Shown here: positions 1-4,561 of the stretch, one piece after another
Position numbering within the stretch: the stretch's first letter is position 1
How the letters are laid out: each line of letters begins with the position of its first letter
Assembly: GCA_016869015.1 (NCBI GenBank)
Contig: VGFB01000280.1
Span: 1 to 5,821, forward strand
Length of the DNA stretch: 5,821 nucleotides
Origin: Armatimonadota bacterium
GTDB taxonomy: Bacteria > Armatimonadota > Zipacnadia > Zipacnadales > VGFC01
Reading direction: 5' to 3'
The notes under the pieces: generated by a model
The model's database searches: none
What the model was told of the DNA's origin: nothing
Seen by the model: only the letters and a program-made list of their open reading frames with translations
Position numbers and translations under genes: made by a program

Positions 1-413
1 GCCAGGAGCTGAGCTTCTGGGAGAAGGCGGGAGTGTACGCCGACATCCGCCAGTACGTGGAGTCCGCCCTGATCGACCAGGGCTACCTGATCGCGCCGAC
101 CAAGGAGACGTGGTTCGATCGGCTCCGGCACATCCGGCCCACGGTCAACGAGGTCGCGCTCGAGGAGATCGAACGCCACGCCGATGAACTGGCGCAGTGT
201 CTGAGCGAGTTCCGGCGCGTCTTCGGCTCCGAGACGGCGGCCTCGGCCGCCGACGCCGTGCCGGGCGGGTGCGCCGAGGAGGTCGACGAGAAGCTGCTCG
301 AGGCCAAGCCGCCCTTCTCCGACCTGCCGCTCCACGACGGTCTGCGGATCAGTCTGTATGAAGCCATGATGGCCATCCGGCAGCTCGAACCCAGCGAAGA
401 CGTGGGGGTCTAG
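1..413 (+). CDS. C-terminal part of an unrecognised protein, probably cut by the window edge
   Basis: The frame is open from base 3 to the TAG at 411-413, giving 136 visible residues. A GTG at 33 could start a 126-residue protein, with GGAG at 19-22 as a possible ribosome binding site. However, the residues before it (QELSFWEKAG) read like ordinary coding sequence, so I favour a gene entering from the left. The visible part is soluble and mostly charged, helix-like sequence: no membrane segment, no signal peptide, and an acidic stretch near the end (EEVDEKLLEAK). Third positions are strongly G/C, as expected for a real gene here. I do not recognise a domain or catalytic motif and assign no function. 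It is followed by 27 bases and then the first long palindrome, which could limit read-through to the next gene. Confidence 0.6.
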   Translation, partial: QELSFWEKAGVYADIRQYVESALIDQGYLIAPTKETWFDRLRHIRPTVNEVALEEIERHADELAQCLSEFRRVFGSETAASAADAVPGGCAEEVDEKLLEAKPPFSDLPLHDGLRISLYEAMMAIRQLEPSEDVGV

Positions 414-440
414 GGGTCTGCCAACCATGAGCCTGAGCGT

Positions 441-531
441 GTGTTTCGGGCCTAAATTAGGGACAGGCACCGATTTCCGGCGGACGTAATGCCGGAAATC
501 GGTGCCTGTCCCTAATTTAGGCCCGAAACAC
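441..531. repeat. Perfect 41-bp inverted repeat (palindrome A) with GGGACAGGCACC core
   Basis: Bases 441-481 and 491-531 are exact reverse complements (41 of 41), separated by a 9-base loop, GGACGTAAT (482-490). The arms carry TTAGGGACAGGCACC and its complement and are less GC-rich than the surrounding DNA. Bases 455-479 match bases 872-896 of palindrome B at 24 of 25 positions. Such a long perfect stem is far beyond a normal terminator, and no T-run follows. From memory, GGGACAGGCACC palindromes recur between genes in many bacterial genomes, sometimes with REP-associated (Y1/IS200-like) transposases; this is recollection, not a search result. The likely nature is a non-autonomous, REP/MITE-like palindromic element. 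In RNA it would form a very stable hairpin and could shield or end the upstream transcript. Confidence 0.88.
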
Positions 532-543
532 GCCACCTCACCC

Positions 544-564
544 ATCACGAGTGACAGGGCAGTG
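544..564. repeat. Left arm of 21-bp inverted repeat flanking the small membrane gene
   Basis: Bases 544-564 are the reverse complement of 828-848 at 19 of 21 positions; both mismatches are C/G exchanges. The shared core is TGACAGGGCA. This arm lies 12 bases after palindrome A and ends 5 bases before the ATG at 570, so it covers the place where a ribosome binding site would be expected. Its sequence differs from the palindrome arms apart from a short GACAGG resemblance. Confidence 0.7.
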
Positions 565-569
565 AGCCG

Positions 570-809
570 ATGCGACCGATCGAGTGGGTCGAGCAACTGG
601 TGATGATCGCGATCGTCATCGCGTGGGCCGTGTGGGTCGTCGGCCTCGTGCAGGCGCCGTGGTTCCGCGACGTGCTCTACTTCGGGACGCCCCCGCCCCT
701 CATCGTCATCCTGGTTCTCCGGATTCTGCGGTACCGGCAGGCCGTGCGCGAGGCCGAGGCCATCGCCGAGCAGCGCGGTCGCATGGACGGCCCGCACACC
801 ATGAACTAG
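570..809 (+). CDS. Small two-helix membrane protein, unknown function
   Basis: This is a 79-residue protein from ATG 570 to TAG 807-809. Residues about 10-27 (LVMIAIVIAWAVWVVGLV) form a clear transmembrane helix. A second hydrophobic stretch at about 42-52 (PLIVILVLRIL) follows a Pro-rich turn. The C-terminal tail (RYRQAVREAEAIAEQRGR) is charged and helix-like, probably cytosolic. Only about five codons end in A or T, which argues strongly for real coding; the +2 frame over the same bases is an Arg-rich shadow. There is no convincing Shine-Dalgarno: AGTGAG at 561-566 is weak and lies within or beside the flanking inverted repeat. I recognise no family. It is bracketed by the 21-bp inverted repeat and, outside that, by the two palindromes, so it may be cargo between mobile repeats or simply a resident gene between two insertions. 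Confidence 0.72.
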   Translation: MRPIEWVEQLVMIAIVIAWAVWVVGLVQAPWFRDVLYFGTPPPLIVILVLRILRYRQAVREAEAIAEQRGRMDGPHTMN

Positions 810-817
810 CCATCGAG

Positions 818-843
818 GACTGACGGCCAGTGCCCTGTCAGTC
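818..843 (+). terminator. Possible weak hairpin terminator after the small membrane gene
   Basis: GACTGAC at 818-824 pairs exactly with GTCAGTC at 837-843, and G825-T836 and G826-C835 can extend the stem to nine pairs around an 8-base loop. It begins 8 bases after the stop codon. No T-run follows (GTGATTC), so an intrinsic terminator is doubtful. The 3' half overlaps the right arm of the 21-bp inverted repeat. Confidence 0.25.
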
Positions 844-848
844 GTGAT
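828..848. repeat. Right arm of 21-bp inverted repeat flanking the small membrane gene
   Basis: This is the partner of 544-564 (19 of 21 complementary). It starts 18 bases after the stop codon of the small membrane gene and ends 17 bases before palindrome B, mirroring the 12-base gap between palindrome A and the left arm. Part of it also takes part in a local hairpin (818-843). Confidence 0.7.
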
Positions 849-865
849 TCGTGCGGGGCGGGGCG

Positions 866-938
866 GGCGGGAATTAGGGACAGGCACCAATTTCCGCCCG
901 ACGTCAGGGGAAATTGGTGCCTGTCCCCAATTCCCGCC
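866..938. repeat. 30-bp inverted repeat (palindrome B), second copy of the GGGACAGGCACC element
   Basis: Bases 866-895 and 909-938 are reverse complements at 29 of 30 positions; the only mismatch is A876 against C928. The loop is 13 bases (896-908) and contains GACGT, as does the loop of palindrome A. The inner 25 bases (872-896) match palindrome A at 24 of 25, but the outer arm (GGCGGG) is unlike the outer arm of A (GTGTTTCGGGCCTA). Each copy is nevertheless self-complementary. It lies between the small membrane gene and rsmA and ends 87 bases before the rsmA start. It is interpreted as another non-autonomous palindromic element; no transposase is encoded in this window. Confidence 0.85.
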
Positions 939-1010
939 AGACACAGACCCCTGAATTCATGGTTGACAGACCACTGGACCCAGTCGCATCGGGCCACGTT
1001 GTCTGTCGCC

Positions 1011-1014
1011 GAGG
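1011..1014 (+). promoter_or_regulatory. Ribosome binding site deciding the rsmA start
   Basis: GAGG at 1011-1014 (within GAGGTCGAG) lies 11 bases before ATG 1026. This supports that start over the TTG at 963 in the same frame, which would add 21 residues that do not fit the family. Confidence 0.55.
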
Positions 1015-1025
1015 TCGAGTCACCG

Positions 1026-1925
1026 ATGACGATGGCAGGCATCGCATCCGACGGAGAGAGCCTTGCGGTCCGCACGCGACGGCTGCTCGCGGAGCTCGGC
1101 CGCAGGCCCCGCCGCGAACGCGGGCAGAATTTCCTCATCGACCCCACCCTCGCGGAGCGCGTGGCCGGCCTGGCGTGCGGGGATGAGGCTCCACAGGTGC
1201 TTGAGATCGGGGCCGGTCTCGGCGCGCTGACCGAATGCCTGGCGGTTCGGGCGGCGCGGGTCGTCGCGCTGGAGCTTGAAGCGGCGTTCGTCGAGGCTCT
1301 GCACGACGTCCTCGCCGGGAGCCCGCACGTGCGGATCGTCGCGGGCGATGCGCTGAAGGTGGACCTGGCGGGCCTTGTTGACGGCCCGCCGGACGCATGG
1401 CGGGTGGCGGCGAATCTGCCCTACTACGCCGCGTCGGCCATCCTCGTGAGACTGCTGGAGGCGCGCCCGCCCTTCGAGCGCCTGGTGGTGATGGTGCAGA
1501 AGGAGGTCGGCGACCGGTTGACCGCGCGACCGGGGGACGAGCAGTATGGGAGCCTCAGCGTGTTCGCGGCCTATCAGACGGAGGACCTGGCCGTCGCCCT
1601 CCGCGTGCCCCGAGGGGCCTTCTACCCTCAGCCGAAGGTGGACTCCGTGGTGTTGTCCCTTCGGCCTCGGCGCGCACCGCGCGCGGGCGTCCTCGACGAA
1701 GGCCTGCTGCTCGCGGTGATCCGCGCCGGATTCGGGCAGCGGCGCAAGCAGCTCGCGAACACCCTGGTGGGGCTCGGGTCGCTCGACCGGACCTCGGCCG
1801 CCGCGGCGCTGGCGGAGGCGGGCATTCCTCCACCGGCTCGGGCCGAGGAGTTGGATCTGGAGGCGTTCATCGCTCTGAGCAACGCGCTCAGCCGCAGCGG
1901 GGTGAGGGCCAGTGCCGCGTCGTGA
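1026..1925 (+). CDS. rsmA: 16S rRNA (adenine(1518)-N6/adenine(1519)-N6)-dimethyltransferase RsmA/KsgA
   Basis: RsmA transfers four methyl groups from S-adenosylmethionine to two adjacent adenines in helix 45 of 16S rRNA, a late step in 30S assembly in the cytoplasm. From ATG 1026 the protein is 299 residues, a little longer than usual for KsgA. Motifs appear in family order: GQNFLID (33-39), the SAM-binding EIGAGLGALTE (60-70), LELE (82-85), GDAL (107-110), the catalytic NLPYY (130-134), then QKEVGDRLTARPGDEQYGSL and the substrate-side FYPQPKVDSVV. The C-terminal helical domain follows, with GFGQRRKQLANTL. An in-frame TTG at 963 would extend the N-terminus, but GAGG before ATG 1026 and family alignment favour the shorter form; ATG 1032 is a second option. 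The stop overlaps the start of ispE by 14 bases, implying translational coupling. Confidence 0.96.
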   Translation: MTMAGIASDGESLAVRTRRLLAELGRRPRRERGQNFLIDPTLAERVAGLACGDEAPQVLEIGAGLGALTECLAVRAARVVALELEAAFVEALHDVLAGSPHVRIVAGDALKVDLAGLVDGPPDAWRVAANLPYYAASAILVRLLEARPPFERLVVMVQKEVGDRLTARPGDEQYGSLSVFAAYQTEDLAVALRVPRGAFYPQPKVDSVVLSLRPRRAPRAGVLDEGLLLAVIRAGFGQRRKQLANTLVGLGSLDRTSAAAALAEAGIPPPARAEELDLEAFIALSNALSRSGVRASAAS

Positions 1926-2856
1926 GCCCTACGTCCTGGTCGAGTGCCGGGCGAAGCTCAACCTGGTGCTGGAGATCGTCGGCAAGCGGCCGGACGGCTA
2001 CCATGACCTCGCGACCGTGATGCACCCGGTCGGCCTCGAGAGCCGGCTGCTGCAGGAACTGGGACTTCCCGCGTTTCCGGTCGCCGGCTTGGCGGACTCG
2101 CTGCGGATCGGCCTGGGCAAGCCGGGGATCCGCCTCCGCGCCTGGGGCCTGCCCTCGCCCCCGGGCAAGGAGAACGTTGCGTACCGCGCAGCCGAGGCCT
2201 TCTACGAGATGGCGGGCCTCGAGCCCCGGGCGACCCTCGAACTCCACAAGGCCATCCCATCGGAAGGGGGCCTCGGAGGAGGTAGCGCGGATGCGGCGGG
2301 GGTGCTGCGCGGGCTGGCGACGCTGCACTACTGGACGGACGAGGAAGCGTTGCGTGAGGTAGCGCGGAGCCTCGGGGCGGATGTGCCCTTCTTCCTGGGC
2401 AGTGGTGCGGCGCTCGCGGAGGGGATCGGGGAGCGGCTCAGCCCCCTGCCGGCGGCGGACTTCGCGGTGGTGCTCGCGCTCGGGACGCCGGGGGTGGGGA
2501 CGAAGTGGGCGTACTCGCAGGTCAAGCCCAAGCACTACACCGACGGCAGCCGCGCGCAGGCGGCAGCCGAGCTTCTCTCGCAGGGCCAGGTCGCTGAGCC
2601 GTGGAACGGCTTCGTGCCGGCGCTTGCGCGTGAGCGGCCGGACCTGGTGGCGCTGATCGAACGAATGACGAAGCTGACCGGCGGCCCGGCGGGGCTCACG
2701 GGCAGCGGCGCGTGTGTCTTCGGTCTCGCGCCGGACGACTCGGCGGCATGGCGAGCCGAAGCGGTCCTGAGGCAGCAGGGGTACTGGACGTGGTCGGGTC
2801 GATCGGCGAGCGAGCCGCTGACGGTGAGCCTGCAGTACACTGCGGAGCGTCCGTAG
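1912..2856 (+). CDS. ispE: 4-diphosphocytidyl-2-C-methyl-D-erythritol kinase IspE
   Basis: IspE phosphorylates the 2-hydroxyl of CDP-methylerythritol with ATP, the fourth step of the MEP pathway to isoprenoids. This GHMP-family kinase has 314 residues. Visible features are AKLNL (14-18, with K15 and N17), GKRPDGYH (24-31), the ATP-binding loop IPSEGGLGGGSADAA (115-129), LGADVPFF with the catalytic Asp at 157, and the C-terminal GHMP motif TGSGACVFG (263-271). It is longer than the roughly 283-residue E. coli enzyme. About 18 extra residues lie after MHPVGL (roughly 43-60, ESRLLQELGLPAFPVAGL). The GTG start at 1912 lies inside the rsmA end, with GGTGAGG at 1901-1907 just upstream. The rsmA-ispE pairing is common in bacteria, which supports both calls. 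Confidence 0.95.
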   Translation: MPRREPYVLVECRAKLNLVLEIVGKRPDGYHDLATVMHPVGLESRLLQELGLPAFPVAGLADSLRIGLGKPGIRLRAWGLPSPPGKENVAYRAAEAFYEMAGLEPRATLELHKAIPSEGGLGGGSADAAGVLRGLATLHYWTDEEALREVARSLGADVPFFLGSGAALAEGIGERLSPLPAADFAVVLALGTPGVGTKWAYSQVKPKHYTDGSRAQAAAELLSQGQVAEPWNGFVPALARERPDLVALIERMTKLTGGPAGLTGSGACVFGLAPDDSAAWRAEAVLRQQGYWTWSGRSASEPLTVSLQYTAERP

Positions 2857-2875
2857 CCGCAGGAGGAGGACTGCC

Positions 2876-3682
2876 GTGATCGCTGCAGTGCTGGCCGGAG
2901 GGCAGGGCGGCGACCTGGCGCTCGCGGCCGGAGTCGAAGTGAAGGCTCTGATCCCGGTGGCCGGACGCCCGCTCGTCAGTCGCGTGGTCGAGGCGCTGCA
3001 GGGCGCTCAGCAGATCGATGAGGTGGTTGTGATCTGCAGCCCCGGCCGCCCGCTGCCCGACGCGGCCGTCCTCGGCGCGCGCCAGGTACCCGCGGCGGGA
3101 GCGGAGTTCTCCGACTCGCTGCGGGCCGCCGCGCAGGAGGCCGGCGACGGTTACGTGTGCCTGGTGACTGCGGACCTTCCCGCCCTGACACCTGCTGCGG
3201 TGGACGCCGTCGTGAAGTTCGCTCTGGACAGCGGCGCCGACTTGACGTACACTATCGTTGAGGCGGGCGTGGTTTCGGAGGCGTTTCCCGGAACGGTGCG
3301 CACGACCGTCCGCCTGCGCGAGGGCCGCTTCACCGGCGGCAACGTCGCGGTCGCGCGGGCGGAGGTGCTGCTGCGCAGCCTCGCACGGATCGAATCGGCT
3401 TTCGGTCGCCGCAAGAGCATCGTCGGCCTGACCTTGCTGCTCGGGCCGATGTTTCTGTTACGGCTGGCCTTTGGGCGGCCGAGCGTCGCGGATGCCGCGG
3501 CCCGCGGCGAGGCGATCCTCGGGTGTCGAGTAGCGGTGTATGCCTCACCGCACCCCGAGATCGGCTTCGACGTCGATAAGCCCTGCGATCTCGAGCTCGC
3601 GGAGCGGCTGTTGGCGCCGCCGGCCGACCGCACGGTGTCGACTCCGGACTCCGGGCTCCAGAGCCCGGACTCCAGACTGTAG
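2876..3682 (+). CDS. MobA-like NTP transferase (GT-A fold nucleotidyltransferase), substrate unknown
   Basis: The protein has 268 residues, starting at GTG 2876 behind a strong AGGAGGAGGA at 2861-2870. The N-terminus is a nucleotide-binding start, IAAVLAGGQGG (2-12), followed by KALIPVAGRPLVSRVVEAL (23-41). A probable metal-binding VTADLPAL lies at 97-104, TGGN at 153-156, and GFDVDKPCDLELAERLL at 230-246. A hydrophobic stretch (about 181-199, SIVGLTLLLGPMFLLRLAF) is probably a helix, possibly membrane-touching. The Arg of the usual GG-x-x-x-R motif is absent. It shares the IspD fold class but lacks the DAARP motif, so I do not call it ispD although it follows ispE by 19 bases. From memory, similar uncharacterised transferases sit near ispE in other bacteria. 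The last dozen or so residues are encoded by a 7-base repeat and look added on. Confidence 0.82.
   Translation: MIAAVLAGGQGGDLALAAGVEVKALIPVAGRPLVSRVVEALQGAQQIDEVVVICSPGRPLPDAAVLGARQVPAAGAEFSDSLRAAAQEAGDGYVCLVTADLPALTPAAVDAVVKFALDSGADLTYTIVEAGVVSEAFPGTVRTTVRLREGRFTGGNVAVARAEVLLRSLARIESAFGRRKSIVGLTLLLGPMFLLRLAFGRPSVADAAARGEAILGCRVAVYASPHPEIGFDVDKPCDLELAERLLAPPADRTVSTPDSGLQSPDSRL
3641..3682 (+). repeat. Degenerate 7-base tandem repeat at the 3' end of the transferase gene
   Basis: Six consecutive heptamers can be read: ACTCCGG, ACTCCGG, GCTCCAG, AGCCCGG, ACTCCAG, ACTGTAG. The first two are identical, later ones drift, and the last supplies the TAG stop. The tract encodes the tail PDSGLQSPDSRL. 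It also holds a 9-bp hairpin with a 2-base loop (3650-3658 with 3661-3669). It ends 12 bases before the tRNA gene. Confidence 0.6.
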
Positions 3683-3694
3683 CTTCGCCGGTGT

Positions 3695-3769
3695 TGGGGC
3701 GTGGCCAAGTGGTAAGGCGCGGGACTTTGGATCCTGTACTCGGAGGTTCGAATCCTCCCGCCCCAGCCA
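3695..3769 (+). tRNA. tRNA-Gln (anticodon UUG), CCA encoded
   Basis: This is a 75-base cloverleaf. The acceptor stem TGGGGCG (3695-3701) pairs fully with CGCCCCA (3759-3765), with discriminator G3766 and encoded CCA at 3767-3769. The anticodon stem CGGGA (3720-3724) pairs with TCCTG (3732-3736), including one G-T pair, around the loop CTTTGGA (3725-3731). The anticodon TTG is at 3727-3729, which reads glutamine codons. The T arm is GGAGG-TTCGAAT-CCTCC (3742-3758). The U1-A72 acceptor pair is typical of bacterial tRNA-Gln. It lies 12 bases after the transferase stop and 42 bases before rplY, so it is likely excised from a polycistronic RNA unless a promoter lies within the transferase gene. 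Confidence 0.97.
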
Positions 3770-3781
3770 AACCGTCAAGCC

Positions 3782-3793
3782 CGGCTTCGGCCG
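3782..3793 (+). promoter_or_regulatory. Short hairpin with C(UUCG)G tetraloop before the rplY ribosome binding site
   Basis: CGGC-TTCG-GCCG forms a four-pair stem closed by the exceptionally stable C(UUCG)G loop. It sits 12 bases after the tRNA 3' end and 3 bases before the rplY Shine-Dalgarno GGGAGGT (3797-3803). It could stabilise the 5' end left after tRNA excision or affect rplY translation. There is no T-run, so it is not a standard terminator. Confidence 0.4.
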
Positions 3794-3811
3794 CATGGGA
3801 GGTCAGCCGTA

Positions 3812-4468
3812 ATGGACCAGGTACTCCTTCACGCACAGAGCCGGACGCCCGAGGGGAAGGGCGCCGCTCGCAAGCTGCGCGCCTCGGGGCTGATCCCGAG
3901 CGTCGCCTACGGCCACGGGCTGGAAGCGAAGGCGCTGGTGGTCGATGAGAAGACCCTGCGCGATGCGCTGCGGCGTCACCACGGCTCAAACGTCCTGCTG
4001 GATCTGAAGGTCGATGGCGAAGCCCCCGGCAACCTCGCTGCAATCATCAAGGCTCTGCAGGTGGATCCGGTCACGCAGGAGGTCCTGGCGGTCGACTTCC
4101 AGTGGGTATCGCTGGAGGAGCACGTGACCGTTAGCGTGGCGGTGCGCCTGGTGGGCACGGCGCCCGGAGCCGTTGAGGGCGGGGCGGTCGACCAGATGCT
4201 GCACGAGGTCGAGATCACGTGCTTGCCCCTGCAGATGCCCGAGGAGCTGACCGTGGACATCAGCGGGCTGGGGATTCACGACCTCCTCCATGTCTCCGAC
4301 ATTGCGGCGGCTGAGGGGGTCGAGGTGCTCACCCCGGCTGAGGAGCCCGTTGTGACGGTCCGTCCGCCGGTGTCGGCCGCGGCGCTGGCGCCTGAGACGG
4401 CGGAGGGGGAGGAAGGGGCCGAGGGGGCTGAGACGGACGAGGAGTCCGACGAGGGTTCGGAGGAGTAA
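3812..4468 (+). CDS. rplY: 50S ribosomal protein bL25, Ctc/TL5 long form
   Basis: bL25 binds 5S rRNA in the central protuberance of the large subunit. The 218-residue protein is the long (Ctc/TL5) form rather than the roughly 95-residue E. coli form. The N-terminal 5S-binding domain spans about 1-91 and includes KGAARKLRASGLIPSVAYG (16-34). The junction is VLAVDFQWV (91-99). The beta-rich C-terminal domain (about 102-184) includes GTAPGAVEGGAVDQMLHEVE and ITCLPLQMPEELTVDISGL. A low-complexity acidic tail of Glu, Gly, Ala, Asp and Ser (about 194-218) closes it; such tails are usual in this form. The start at ATG 3812 has GGGAGGT at 3797-3803. It lies between tRNA-Gln and pth, a conserved translation neighbourhood. 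Confidence 0.96.
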   Translation: MDQVLLHAQSRTPEGKGAARKLRASGLIPSVAYGHGLEAKALVVDEKTLRDALRRHHGSNVLLDLKVDGEAPGNLAAIIKALQVDPVTQEVLAVDFQWVSLEEHVTVSVAVRLVGTAPGAVEGGAVDQMLHEVEITCLPLQMPEELTVDISGLGIHDLLHVSDIAAAEGVEVLTPAEEPVVTVRPPVSAAALAPETAEGEEGAEGAETDEESDEGSEE

Positions 4469-4549
4469 CGCCCTCCCGGGAGCGTGCAATCATGGCCCTT
4501 GGCCCGTCTGGCGAGACCGGAGGCCGAGGGCCTTGTCGTGTCGAGTGAT

Positions 4550-4555
4550 GGGGAG
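4550..4555 (+). promoter_or_regulatory. Ribosome binding site deciding the pth start
   Basis: GGGGAG at 4550-4555 lies 6 bases before ATG 4562. The in-frame GTG at 4484 would add 26 residues upstream of the conserved RCLVGLGNPG start, so it is not preferred. Confidence 0.6.
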
Positions 4556-4561
4556 CCTGCC

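Noticed and set aside
427..489. Short + strand frame starting ATG 427, about 20 codons (MSLSVCFGPKLGTG...) running into palindrome A
   Set aside because: Most of it is the repeat arm itself; no ribosome binding site, and the palindrome explains the sequence.
441..531. Palindrome A as an ordinary intrinsic terminator
   Set aside because: A 41-bp perfect stem with no T-run, and a second copy of its core nearby, fit a repeat element better; some transcription-blocking effect remains possible.
441..938. CRISPR array or attachment site built from the GGGACAGGCACC units
   Set aside because: Only two palindromic copies, with a gene between them and no regularly spaced repeats; no integrase nearby.
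963..991. TTGACA at 963-968 as the -35 box of an rsmA promoter
   Set aside because: At 16-18 base spacing there is only GCATCG-like sequence, with no acceptable -10 box.
963..1025. TTG-started N-terminal extension of RsmA
   Set aside because: The extra 21 residues do not fit the family, and ATG 1026 has a better-placed GAGG.
1397..2020. + strand frame of 207 codons overlapping rsmA
   Set aside because: Gly/Arg/Ala-rich out-of-frame shadow of rsmA with no recognisable motif.
1888..2535. Long minus-strand frame across ispE (215 codons) and similar long minus-strand frames over rplY and pth
   Set aside because: Arg/Pro-rich shadow translations typical of GC-rich coding DNA; the opposite strand encodes recognised proteins.
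4501..4532. Possible stem-loop between rplY and pth (GTCT-GGCG-AGAC with outer GGCCC/GGGCC)
   Set aside because: Inner stem is only four pairs and the outer pairing needs large unpaired gaps; no T-run.
4484..4561. GTG 4484 start giving a longer Pth
   Set aside because: Adds 26 residues with no family match; GGGGAG precedes ATG 4562, where the conserved sequence begins.
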